From CAZUFB01 sp048173955 (GTDB lineage: Bacteria > Actinomycetota > Coriobacteriia > Coriobacteriales > UMGS124), in assembly GCA_048173955.1 (NCBI GenBank), contig DBEYOB010000034.1:1-10922 (forward strand): a DNA stretch of 10,922 nt, given 5' to 3'. A model generated the notes under the pieces. That model saw only the letters and a list, made by a program, of their open reading frames with translations, did no database searches and had not been told where the DNA came from. Position 1 is the first letter of the stretch. Every line of letters starts with the position of its first letter. The position numbers and the translations under genes are program-made. Below are positions 1 to 6,275 of this stretch, one piece after another.

Positions 1-18
1 GCATAGCCGCACCGCAAG

Positions 19-58
19 GCGGGCCCGGTCGTGCACCTGCGCGCCGGGCCCGCTCTTT
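19..58 (+). terminator. Rho-independent terminator of an upstream operon
   Basis: A perfect 10-bp inverted repeat, gcgggcccgg (19-28) and ccgggcccgc (44-53), encloses a 15-nt loop and is followed by TCTTT (54-58). The T tract is on the plus strand, so it should end a plus-strand gene whose coding part is left of the window. The fdhE-like gene downstream therefore probably has its own promoter or depends on read-through; I see no clear promoter in 59-169. Confidence 0.7.
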
Positions 59-169
59 CAGACGCCCGCCCCGAAGGACGCCCGAAGGGCGAGCGAGCCC
101 CCGAGGCGGTTCGCGGCCGCCGGAGGGGCGGTCCCGCGAGAAGGACGAACCCGTGAGAAAGGCGCTTCC

Positions 170-1072
170 GTGAACATCAAGCTCATCGACTTCGCCGCGC
201 AGACCTACGAGCGCTCCTCCGACGAGCAGGCGCGCGCCTGCGTCGCGCTATTCCGCCCCGTATGGGCCGCGCAGGCGCGCGTCGCCGACGAGGCCCGCCG
301 CGCGCTCGACGGCCAGGTTGCGGCAGGGGCGTGGTCGATCCCCGCCGAGAACGACCTTGACCGCTGGTACTGGGAGGGGACGCCCCTCCTGTCGCAGGCC
401 CCCGTCGACCTTGCCGCCGCCCGCATCGCCGCCGCGGCGCGCGACGTGGCGCAGGCGCTGGCGGACGGCGGGGTCCTCAACCCCGCCGACGCGCAGGCGC
501 TGGCGTCGTGCGACTGGGACCGGCTCGTCGCGTCGACCCCGACCGAGCTCGCCGGATGCCGCCCGGCGGACTACCTCGACGCCTGCGCCGAGGCCGCGTG
601 CGGAGAGCGCGGGCGCGCGGCCCTGCTCGTGCTTGCGCTCGCCCTGCGCCCCCTGCTCGACCCCGCCGCCGAGGCCCTGCTCTCCGCCGTGCGGGGGCGC
701 GTCGAGGGCGAGGGGGCGCACCACGCCAAACCCCGCACCTGCCCGGCGTGCGGCGGGCAGGCGGCGCTCGCCTATATCGGCCCGACGGGGTCGGGCAAAC
801 CCAACGGCCGCACCCTCTACTGCGCGCAGTGCGGCGCGACCTGGGAGTTCGAACGCGTGCGCTGCGCGCGGTGCGGTGCGCAGAACCAGGAGCACCTGCA
901 CTACAAGAGCATCGAGGGCGACGACGTGCACCACCTGCACCTCTGCGACGAGTGCCACGGCTACCTGCGCACGTTCTTCGTGCAGGACAACGCCCTGCAG
1001 CCCTTTGCCCCCGAGGTCGAGGATGCCGTGATGGCGAAGCTCGACGCCGTCGCCGCCCGGCTGGGGGCGTAG
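170..1072 (+). CDS. fdhE: FdhE-like formate dehydrogenase accessory protein
   Basis: The 300-aa protein ends in four zinc-ribbon-like CxxC pairs at C191/C194, C218/C221, C232/C235 and C259/C262, with the surrounding pattern CGATWEF, CGAQN, HLHLC and CHGYLRTF. This is the signature of the FdhE family, and the length matches it. The N-terminal half (about 1-180) is Ala-rich and mostly helical. Known family role: a cytoplasmic rubredoxin-like accessory protein needed for activity of Tat-exported, molybdopterin-containing formate dehydrogenases, probably acting on the selenocysteine or cysteine subunit before export. The start is GTG at 170, preceded by a purine-rich gagaaagg seven bases upstream. 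No formate dehydrogenase subunit lies in the window; it is probably to the left, beyond the terminator at 19-58. The specific target enzyme is inferred, not seen. Confidence 0.87.
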   Translation: MNIKLIDFAAQTYERSSDEQARACVALFRPVWAAQARVADEARRALDGQVAAGAWSIPAENDLDRWYWEGTPLLSQAPVDLAAARIAAAARDVAQALADGGVLNPADAQALASCDWDRLVASTPTELAGCRPADYLDACAEAACGERGRAALLVLALALRPLLDPAAEALLSAVRGRVEGEGAHHAKPRTCPACGGQAALAYIGPTGSGKPNGRTLYCAQCGATWEFERVRCARCGAQNQEHLHYKSIEGDDVHHLHLCDECHGYLRTFFVQDNALQPFAPEVEDAVMAKLDAVAARLGA

Positions 1073-1137
1073 CGCGGCGCGGGCAGGGCGCATGGCGCGC
1101 AGTGCGGCGCGGGCGCACGGCGCCGGCGACCCGAACG

Positions 1138-1259
1138 CAAAAGGCCCCGGGCGGGAAACCCGGGGCCCCAGGAGAGGGAGGCGAATCGCGGCGCTTGGAG
1201 CTTTCGGCCGGTTCGGGCCGTCTTGGCCGTTCGAACCGCTCAGCTCCTTGCGACGATTC
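1138..1259 (-). ncRNA. Candidate small RNA: rod-like stem, C-rich linker and terminator
   Basis: A minus-strand transcript of about 120 nt is predicted between a promoter (1262-1289) and a GC-rich hairpin with a TTTT tail (1139-1167). Its first 77 nt fold into nested helices that I traced base by base: 1254-1259 with 1183-1188 (6 bp), 1250-1252 with 1192-1194 (3 bp), a symmetric AA/AA loop, 1242-1247 with 1197-1202 (6 bp), 1232-1238 with 1209-1215 (7 bp), and 1225-1228 with 1216-1219 (4 bp) closing on a 5-nt loop. The outermost helix begins where transcription should start. An unpaired C-rich linker (1170-1182) precedes the terminator. An ATG at 1261 would overlap the likely start site, and its frame runs through the terminator without a stop, so I do not read this as coding. 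It lacks the SRP GGAAGGAAGCAG core and the 6S bubble architecture. It could be a new family; expression is untested. Confidence 0.6.
1139..1167 (-). terminator. Terminator hairpin of the candidate small RNA
   Basis: A 9-bp perfect stem (1159-1167 with 1143-1151) and a 7-nt loop are followed on the minus strand by TTTT (1139-1142). On the plus strand no T tract follows, so it is oriented to end the minus-strand transcript. It may also slow convergent read-through from the fdhE-like gene. Confidence 0.65.
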
Positions 1260-1261
1260 AT

Positions 1262-1289
1262 AGGATACCAGGATTGCCCCCTATGTCAA
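1262..1289 (-). promoter_or_regulatory. Sigma-70-type promoter for the candidate small RNA
   Basis: On the minus strand a perfect -35 box TTGACA (1284-1289) is followed after 16 nt by TATCCT (1262-1267), which matches four of six -10 positions including the key T, A and final T. The expected start site is around 1256-1259. It is the best-matching -35 box in the window and points away from the plus-strand gene at 1522. Confidence 0.62.
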
Positions 1290-1442
1290 CCTTGGTTAAC
1301 TAATGCCTTAAAGTATGCCATGGTTTACACTTTTCCTCCACAATGCCCTTCCTCAGGCACCCCGAGCGGTGCACCCGCGGAACGCGCGCCCGCGGGCGCA
1401 CCGCGCCGCCTCGTGCAGATGCCGTGGGCGCATCGGTCCCGC

Positions 1443-1471
1443 ACGACACCCCTCTGCGCAGGATTTAAAAT
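1443..1471 (+). promoter_or_regulatory. Likely promoter of the 171-aa gene
   Basis: ACGACA (1443-1448, four of six -35 matches) and TAAAAT (1466-1471, five of six -10 matches) are separated by exactly 17 nt. The start site would be near 1478, giving a leader of about 44 nt before the ATG at 1522. A weaker alternative, TTGGTT and TATGCC (1292-1319, 16-nt spacer), lies further upstream. Confidence 0.5.
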
Positions 1472-1521
1472 TCCAGTTGAACGACCAGAGCCGCACGGGC
1501 GGAGACCGGGACGGAGGGACC

Positions 1522-2037
1522 ATGCCGAAGGACATCACATCGCTGTGCTCGGAGCGCCACTACATGGGCTCCTCGTCGAGCGGCCGCTATGCGACCGACC
1601 GCTCGGTCCGCCCCTGCTACGAACGCCTCCCCGACCCCGCCGCCCTCGCGCAGGGACGTGCGGCCCGGGCGGCGCACCATGCGCGCTACCTGCGCGAGCA
1701 AGACGTCGTCGGCTGGGTGCTTGCATGCGAGCGCGCGAAGTCGGAGCTTGAGCGGGCGACGGAGCTGCTGGACGACCTGCGGCGGCGCATCGACGCCCAC
1801 GCGGGCGCCGACATCCCCGCAGGCGCCCGCACGGGCTCCGAAACCCCCGACGGCGCCTCCGACAGCCCCTCGAAGGCCGAGCTCGAGCAGGCGGCGGAAC
1901 TGCTGCAGCGGCACATCGACCGCACCCTCGCGCGCCGACGCGATGCGTCCCGCCAGCTGCGCCTCATCGGCGTCTCCCCCCAGGCGCAGGCGCGCGTCTA
2001 CGCCGAGGTGCGCCGCCGGAGCGACCGGAACCGCTGA
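1522..2037 (+). CDS. Hypothetical protein, 171 aa, helical
   Basis: I do not recognise this protein. The reading frame is open upstream to 1315, but the ATG at 1522 is the sensible start: it has a Shine-Dalgarno sequence cggaggga just upstream and a promoter at the right distance, and the extra upstream residues look like translated intergenic DNA. The protein is soluble, with no signal peptide or membrane segment. Residues about 65-92 (ERAKSELERATELLDDLRRR) and about 116-150 (KAELEQAAELLQRHIDRTLA) are charged helices with heptad-like spacing, separated by a Gly/Ala/Pro/Ser-rich hinge. This suggests a helical hairpin or short coiled coil. The Arg-rich C terminus (RRRSDRNR) could bind nucleic acid, but this is a guess. 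It stands alone, between the small RNA and a convergent LytTR gene. Confidence 0.6.
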   Translation: MPKDITSLCSERHYMGSSSSGRYATDRSVRPCYERLPDPAALAQGRAARAAHHARYLREQDVVGWVLACERAKSELERATELLDDLRRRIDAHAGADIPAGARTGSETPDGASDSPSKAELEQAAELLQRHIDRTLARRRDASRQLRLIGVSPQAQARVYAEVRRRSDRNR

Positions 2038-2051
2038 GCGGAACCGCTGAG
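2026..2051 (+). repeat. 13-bp tandem duplication across a stop codon
   Basis: The 13-bp unit cggaaccgctgag occurs at 2026-2038 and is repeated exactly at 2039-2051. The stop codon of the 171-aa gene (2035-2037) is inside the first copy, so a second TGA follows in the duplicate. It is probably a replication-slippage duplication. Confidence 0.8.
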
Positions 2052-2076
2052 CCCGCCGATAGACCCGCTCGCCTAA

Positions 2077-2093
2077 CCCTCCGGACCGGAGGG
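2077..2093. terminator. Hairpin between convergent genes, possible bidirectional terminator
   Basis: The arms ccctccgg (2077-2084) and ccggaggg (2086-2093) are perfect inverted repeats around a single A, so the real stem is about 6 bp with a 5-nt loop. It lies between the ends of the 171-aa gene and the LytTR gene. Neither side has a proper T tract, so termination efficiency is uncertain. Confidence 0.35.
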
Positions 2094-2106
2094 CGCGGTA
2101 CCTCGC

Positions 2107-2829
2107 CTACAGTCGGCGGTTCCTGACGTACTCGACGAACGCGTCCGCCGTGGCCTTGCGGCGCTTCTGGCTCACCGGCAGCGTCTCGCCGGTGAACAGC
2201 CTGACGAAGGCGTTGTCCACCGACTCGATGAAGCGCATGTTCACCAGGAAGCTCTTGTGGCAGCGCACGAACGTGGGCGGCAGCTCGCGCGCGAGCGCGT
2301 CGAGCGTCGCGTAGGTCGTAAGCGACTCCCCGCCCATGTGGATGTGGCACCTGCGCCGGTCGCTCTCGACGAAGGCGACGCGATGGGGGAAGACCACCTG
2401 GATCTTCCCGCCGCACCGCACGCTGATCGGACGGTTGACGACGGCGCGCAGGTTGCGCACGGCGCAGGACAGGGCGTCGTCGAGCTCGTCTTGGGCGACG
2501 GGCTCGAGCAGATAGTAGACGTGGTGCGTCCGATACGCCTTCGTCGCATACTCGGCATGCTCGGTGGCGTAGATGACCTGCGTGTCCCCCGAGGCCAGAA
2601 CGTGGGTCCGCACGAAGTCGATGCCCGTCGGCCCCTCGTCGTCCGGGTCGAGCACGGTGTCGACGATGAGGATGTCGATGCTCGGGCCGGCGCCCTGCCG
2701 GGCTTCGAACTCCCGGGCATCGCGCACCCGCTCGACGCCGATGCCGTCCGCCCACGGGCTCGCTGCGACCATCTCCTCGAGCGCGCGGGCGCGCTCGTCC
2801 GAACCGAGGAAAAGCACCAGGTTGTACAT
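2107..2829 (-). CDS. LytTR-family response regulator with degenerate receiver
   Basis: The 240-aa protein has an N-terminal receiver-like domain (about 1-120) and a C-terminal LytTR DNA-binding domain (about 135-236) with the family pattern FVRCHKSFLVNMRFIESV and LPVSQKRRK. This is the AgrA/LytR architecture of cytoplasmic transcription regulators. The phosphoacceptor aspartate is retained as D57 (ILIVD), and T89 fits the conserved Thr. The acidic pair at the end of strand 1 is replaced by L8-G9, and the near-invariant lysine before the conserved proline is E109 (YYLLEP). By family knowledge these changes should impair metal binding and phosphorylation signalling. The start is ATG 2829 with ggtgag five bases upstream; the frame is open to 2907, but those residues do not resemble a receiver. 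No sensor kinase of the matching (HPK10-like) class adjoins it, so it is an orphan and may be controlled by its level or a ligand. Confidence 0.85.
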   Translation of the reverse strand: MYNLVLFLGSDERARALEEMVAASPWADGIGVERVRDAREFEARQGAGPSIDILIVDTVLDPDDEGPTGIDFVRTHVLASGDTQVIYATEHAEYATKAYRTHHVYYLLEPVAQDELDDALSCAVRNLRAVVNRPISVRCGGKIQVVFPHRVAFVESDRRRCHIHMGGESLTTYATLDALARELPPTFVRCHKSFLVNMRFIESVDNAFVRLFTGETLPVSQKRRKATADAFVEYVRNRRL

Positions 2830-3016
2830 GGTCTCACCATGCCCCCGCGCGTGCGGCGGCCCTGAGCGGCAGGGTCTGTCTCGGGGCGCCGGCGCCCATA
2901 TGGACACGTTCGCCGCACGTCTCGGACGCGCGGCGCTGCCGGTCGGCGCATCGAATCGGAACCGGTTCGACGGGTAGAGTGGGATATGCTGTCGACGTGC
3001 CGTTCATGCCTAGAAG

Positions 3017-3029
3017 CCCCCCCCCCCCC
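3017..3029. repeat. Homopolymeric run of 13 C
   Basis: Thirteen consecutive C (G on the LytTR coding strand) lie about 188 bp upstream of the LytTR start. Runs this long are prone to slipped-strand length changes in bacteria. It is not inside a supported coding region. Confidence 0.9.
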
Positions 3030-3195
3030 GCATTTTGCCACGCGCGAATCGGCCGCACCCGCGCACCCTGTCCGTGCGCCGTGGGCGAACGCGTGCATCG
3101 AGCGGACGTGCCGGTTGCCAACATATGCAAGTAATAATTGAACTACACGAGTAGAAATTTTCAACCGGCTTTGCAGAGTTTTTTCGAATTCGGGA

Positions 3196-3225
3196 ACGAA
3201 CGGCCATGTTTGCGTAACAAACGTT
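3196..3225 (-). promoter_or_regulatory. Putative LytTR-domain binding site (direct-repeat pair)
   Basis: On the minus strand AACGTTTGT (3225 down to 3217) matches all nine positions of the published LytTR consensus [TA][AC][CA]GTTN[AG][TG]. A second copy, GCCGTTCGT (3204 down to 3196), matches eight. They are in the same orientation with a 12-bp spacer, the arrangement described for this domain. The site is in the same orientation as the LytTR gene but about 370 bp from its start, so autoregulation would need a long leader. Confidence 0.5.
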
Positions 3226-3304
3226 GTTGAGACGGACACGTGGCAGCGGCGAACGGCACGTTCGTGACCACGACCGGCACCACATGGCGGAACTTCACCA
3301 CAAA

Positions 3305-4663
3305 TCAGCCATTTTCCTGCGGAAACCATACCGTGAAGCGCGTGCCGACACCCTCGTGCGACAGCACCTCGATCGACCCCGCGTGGGCGTCGACGATCCA
3401 CTTGGCGATGGCGAGGCCGAGCCCCGTGCCGCCGGCTTGGCGGTCGCGCGCGACGTCGGAGCGGTAGAACCGCTCGAACACGTGGGCCGCGTCCTCCTCC
3501 GCCATGCCGATGCCCTCGTCCTGGACGGTGAAACCGACCCTGCCGCGCCCGGGGTCGCCCACGGCGCCCAGGCGCACCGTCGTGCCGCCGGCCGAGTAGC
3601 GGGCGGCGTTCTGCAGCATGATGCGCATCGACTGCTTGACCATGGCGCGGTCGCCCACCATGCGGCGGGGGACCGCGGTCCCGTCGGCCTCGTAGACGTG
3701 CTCGGCGTCGATCATGCGCGACTCCGCCGCCGCCTCCTCGACGAGGGCGGCCAGGTCGAACTCCTCCCGCTCGAGCGTCGTGCGGCCCGAATCGCCGCGC
3801 GCCAGGAACAGGAGCTGCTCGACGAGCTCCTTCATGTGCTCCGATTCGGATTTGAGCGCGGCGATGGACTCGTCGAGGACCGCCTCGTCGGTCTTGCCCC
3901 AGCGGTCGAGCATGCCCACGTAGCCCTGGATCACGGCGATGGGGGTCCGCAGCTCGTGCGATGCGTCCGAGACGAAGCGCATCTGCTGGAGCTTCGCCTC
4001 CTGCATGCGCCGCAGGAGGCTGTTGAGGGCGACCTCGATGCTGCGCAGGTCCTTGTCGCCCGTCACGACGGCCGGCGCGTCGACCGACGCCGTCGCGATC
4101 GCGCGCTCGAGGCTCTCGAACTTCGCGCGCCCCCCGTCGCCGGAGGGCCGCTCCGCCGCGGCGCTGCCGATGGCCTCGGCGGCCAGGGCGAGGTCGTTGA
4201 GCGGCTTGAGCTTGCGCCGGATGAGGCGCGTGTGCGACGGCGCGCCGAGAAGCGACCCGACCTGGGCGACGAGCACGGCGCAGCCCACGGGGACCGCATA
4301 TGCGAGCGGCTCGGATAGGGAGAACGAGCGCTCGGCGCCCTCCCCGTCGACGAGCACGAGTTCCCAATCCCCCAGCGGGACGGAGCCGTCCCGCCCCGCG
4401 TCCTCCGCAGGCTGCAGGCGGACGTTCTCGGCGGACAGGTACCGCCCCGTCCGGACGCCGTCGGGCATCTGCTCCGCGCACCGATACCAGAACGCGCCCG
4501 CCAGGACGGCGACCAGGACTATGTCGAACAGGACGAACGAGAAGAACCGCCGCACGTAGAGCGACACGGCGATGCGCCGCGCCGTCGACGAGGTGCTCCG
4601 CGCGGCCGAGGAGCGCCTCGGGGCCTTCCCGCCCCCCGCGTCGCTACCGCTCGCGGACGACAT
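3305..4663 (-). CDS. Sensor histidine kinase (HisKA/HATPase_c)
   Basis: The protein is 452 aa from the ATG at 4663 (a GTG at 4672 would add three residues). A basic Ser/Ala-rich tail is followed by a membrane segment at about 42-60 (FVLFDIVLVAVLAGAFW), an extracytoplasmic loop of some 60 aa, a second segment at about 122-140, and a HAMP-like linker. The HisKA H-box FVSDASHELRTPI places the phosphorylated His at 236. The ATP-binding domain has the N-box with N352 (LQNAARYS), the G1 box with D382 (DEGIGM), the F-box (FERFYRSD) and the G2 box at 411-416 (GGTGLGL). All catalytic motifs are intact. The start overlaps the end of the response regulator gene by about 20 nt, so the two are surely co-translated partners. 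The short sensor loop has no recognisable ligand domain, which suits membrane-stress sensing, but the signal is unknown. Confidence 0.93.
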   Translation of the reverse strand: MSSASGSDAGGGKAPRRSSAARSTSSTARRIAVSLYVRRFFSFVLFDIVLVAVLAGAFWYRCAEQMPDGVRTGRYLSAENVRLQPAEDAGRDGSVPLGDWELVLVDGEGAERSFSLSEPLAYAVPVGCAVLVAQVGSLLGAPSHTRLIRRKLKPLNDLALAAEAIGSAAAERPSGDGGRAKFESLERAIATASVDAPAVVTGDKDLRSIEVALNSLLRRMQEAKLQQMRFVSDASHELRTPIAVIQGYVGMLDRWGKTDEAVLDESIAALKSESEHMKELVEQLLFLARGDSGRTTLEREEFDLAALVEEAAAESRMIDAEHVYEADGTAVPRRMVGDRAMVKQSMRIMLQNAARYSAGGTTVRLGAVGDPGRGRVGFTVQDEGIGMAEEDAAHVFERFYRSDVARDRQAGGTGLGLAIAKWIVDAHAGSIEVLSHEGVGTRFTVWFPQENG

Positions 4664-5429
4664 AGCCCACACCGCGCACCGTCGTGACGAGCTCGACGCC
4701 GAAGCGGTCGTCGATCTTCGCGCGGATGTGGCGCACGTAGACGTCGATGACGTTCGTCTCGCCCACGTAGTCGTACCCGCAGGCGCTGCGCGCGAGCTGG
4801 TCGCGGGACATGACGAGGTTCTTGTTCTCGAGCAGGCACCTGAGGACCTCGAACTCGCGGTTGGTGAGCGCGACCGGCTCCCCGCCCACCGTCACCTCGT
4901 GGCTGCCCGGGTCGAGCGCGACGGGCCCCGCCGTCAGCACGGGGCGTGCGGGGGTGCCGGAGGGGGCGGGCGCCCCCGCGCCGGGCGACCCGGCGTCCGG
5001 CACGCCTCCGGACGGCTGCGGGCCCCCGCCTGCGCCCGGCTCCGCGGCTCCCTCGTGCCCCGAGGCCGCCTCGCGGTGCTTGAGCGCCACGCGCACGCGG
5101 GCCAGCAGTTCCTCGATCGCAAAGGGCTTGGTGATGTAGTCGTCCGCGCCGGCGTCGAGCCCCGCGACCTTGTCCATCACGGCGTCGCGCGCGGTGAGCA
5201 GGATGACCGGCGTCTGCTTGGCCCTGCGCACGCGGCGCAGCACCTCCAGGCCGTTCAGCTGGGGCAGCATGACGTCGAGCAGGATGAGGTCGTAGTCCTC
5301 CGACAGCGCGGCCTCCACGCCCGCACGACCGTCGAACGCCTTGTCGACCGCATAGCCCTCGTGCACGAGCTCGAGCTCGACGAAGCGGGCTATCTTCTCC
5401 TCGTCCTCGACGATAAGGATCCTGCTCAC
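4644..5429 (-). CDS. OmpR/PhoB-family response regulator
   Basis: From the GTG at 5429 the protein has 261 aa. The receiver domain (1-120) has the acidic residues E8-D9-E10, phosphoacceptor D52 (LILLDVMLP), T79 and K101 (ITKPF), all canonical. The C-terminal winged helix (about 165-261) carries LTNREFEVLRCLLEN, the recognition region VIDVYVRHIRAKID and the ending VRGVGYVVRE, typical of OmpR/PhoB regulators. Between them is a linker of about 40 residues made almost entirely of Gly, Ala, Pro and Ser, much longer than usual. The GTG start is chosen because aaggggg lies eight bases upstream and strand 1 of the receiver begins immediately; a TTG at 5456 is the only longer option. The partner kinase overlaps its 3' end, and the DUF4342 gene is 69 bp upstream, probably in the same operon. 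Confidence 0.93.
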   Translation of the reverse strand: MSRILIVEDEEKIARFVELELVHEGYAVDKAFDGRAGVEAALSEDYDLILLDVMLPQLNGLEVLRRVRRAKQTPVILLTARDAVMDKVAGLDAGADDYITKPFAIEELLARVRVALKHREAASGHEGAAEPGAGGGPQPSGGVPDAGSPGAGAPAPSGTPARPVLTAGPVALDPGSHEVTVGGEPVALTNREFEVLRCLLENKNLVMSRDQLARSACGYDYVGETNVIDVYVRHIRAKIDDRFGVELVTTVRGVGYVVRER

Positions 5430-5498
5430 CGATCCGGCCCCCTTGCCGTGTCCCAACGCCGCGGCGCCGCGCGGCTCCCTCGACGGCGGCGCCCTGCG

Positions 5499-6206
5499 CT
5501 ACTTGGAGGCGCCGTCCCCCTTGGAGGCGTCGCCGTAGCCGTCCATGACGTCGCGCTTGAGGTGGTCGACGCCGTCGGAGGCCTTGCGCGACCACTCGTT
5601 GACGTCGACCGTCACCTTGCCGATCCCGTCGAAACTATACCTGAACTCGCAGAACAGGCCGATGACGATCAGCGGTATCACGACCCAGAACGCAAACACC
5701 GCAAGGATGATGAAGAGCAGCAGGGGCACCGAGAACAGCCGTGCGCCCCGGCGCGACACGACGAACGAGATCTCGACGCTGCGGCGCAGCACGCGCTTGA
5801 CCCCGTCCATGAAGCGGCCGAAGGCGACGCTGAACCCGCTCGGCTTGGTCGACGCCTCGAAATCGCTCTGGGCGCGCGACATCTCCTCCTGCGCCTGGGC
5901 GTCGGCGGCGCTGCCCGACGTCGTGTAGCTCGCGGTCTGGCGGGCGGTCTTCCCCCGGCGCTCGAGCCACACGATGGCGTCGAGCGCATCGTAGCCGCTC
6001 GCCTCGAGCGCGGCGCGGGCCTCCTCGAACGTGACGCCCGTCTTGTCGCGCACGAGCTCCGCACGGCGCAGCTTCTCCTCGGGGGTGAGGCCGGCGGCCG
6101 AGGAGTCGCCGGGGGCGGTGTGGGCGGAAGATGCGGAAGCGGAGGCAGAGGTGGAAGGGGTGGAGGAGGTGGTCCCCTCGGCGGAGGCATCGTTTCTGAA
6201 CAGCAT
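5499..6206 (-). CDS. UBA-like and DUF4342 domain membrane protein
   Basis: The 235-aa protein begins with a Ser/Thr/Ala-rich disordered tail (1-40), then a UBA/TS-N-like three-helix module at about 47-85 (LVRDKTGVTFEEARAALEAS, then YDALDAIVWL). A DUF4342-like segment follows at about 124-190: an amphipathic basic stretch, the strand pattern VEISFVVSRRGARLFSVPL, then a long hydrophobic region (158-187) that must enter the membrane. The charged C-terminal tail contains a predicted helix. DUF4342 has no firmly established function that I know of. The start is ATG 6206 with the strong Shine-Dalgarno aggaaagga. As the first gene of a likely operon with a two-component system, it may modulate the kinase at the membrane or be an output of envelope stress control, like PspC- or LiaF-type accessory proteins. 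That role is inference from position only. Confidence 0.8.
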   Translation of the reverse strand: MLFRNDASAEGTTSSTPSTSASASASSAHTAPGDSSAAGLTPEEKLRRAELVRDKTGVTFEEARAALEASGYDALDAIVWLERRGKTARQTASYTTSGSAADAQAQEEMSRAQSDFEASTKPSGFSVAFGRFMDGVKRVLRRSVEISFVVSRRGARLFSVPLLLFIILAVFAFWVVIPLIVIGLFCEFRYSFDGIGKVTVDVNEWSRKASDGVDHLKRDVMDGYGDASKGDGASK

Positions 6207-6275
6207 GGCGTCATCCTTTCCTCGATGCGCCGGGGCGGCGCCCGGCCTTTTTGACGTCTCCAGTATGGACGGCGG

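Larger units (their letters stand above)
2830..3304. other. 475-bp intergenic region upstream of the LytTR gene
   Basis: No convincing gene lies here. The part nearest the LytTR gene is GC-rich and holds a 13-C run; the part at 3110-3225 is abruptly AT-rich and holds a LytTR-site-like repeat pair. An 8-bp inverted repeat, gccggttg (3110-3117) and caaccggc (3162-3169), flanks the most AT-rich stretch. On the minus strand TTGAAA (3159-3164) could be a -35 box, but the -10 candidates 17-19 nt downstream are poor. GAACCGGTTC (2959-2968) is a perfect 10-bp palindrome. No clear terminator for the kinase gene is visible. Confidence 0.5.

Noticed and set aside
1143..1167. Reading the hairpin as the terminator of the fdhE-like gene.
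   Set aside because: No T tract follows it on the plus strand, whereas TTTT follows on the minus strand; it fits the opposite transcript better.
1138..1259. The candidate RNA being SRP (4.5S) RNA or 6S RNA.
   Set aside because: It lacks the SRP domain IV GGAA/AGCAG core, and its helices form a continuous rod rather than the large central bubble of 6S.
248..1261. A minus-strand frame starting just after the small RNA promoter and extending across the fdhE-like gene.
   Set aside because: It runs through a strong terminator and antisense to an intact family member; it is a GC-rich shadow frame. Its ATG overlaps the predicted start site, with no ribosome site.
2834..3130. A 98-codon minus-strand frame running through the poly-G tract and ending four bases before the LytTR ATG, suggesting a phase-variable upstream ORF.
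   Set aside because: It has no Shine-Dalgarno, its start region is AT-rich promoter-like DNA, and its composition is not protein-like. Loss of one G would shift reading into the LytTR frame, but a TAG at 3010-3012 stops it at once, so no switchable fusion is possible.
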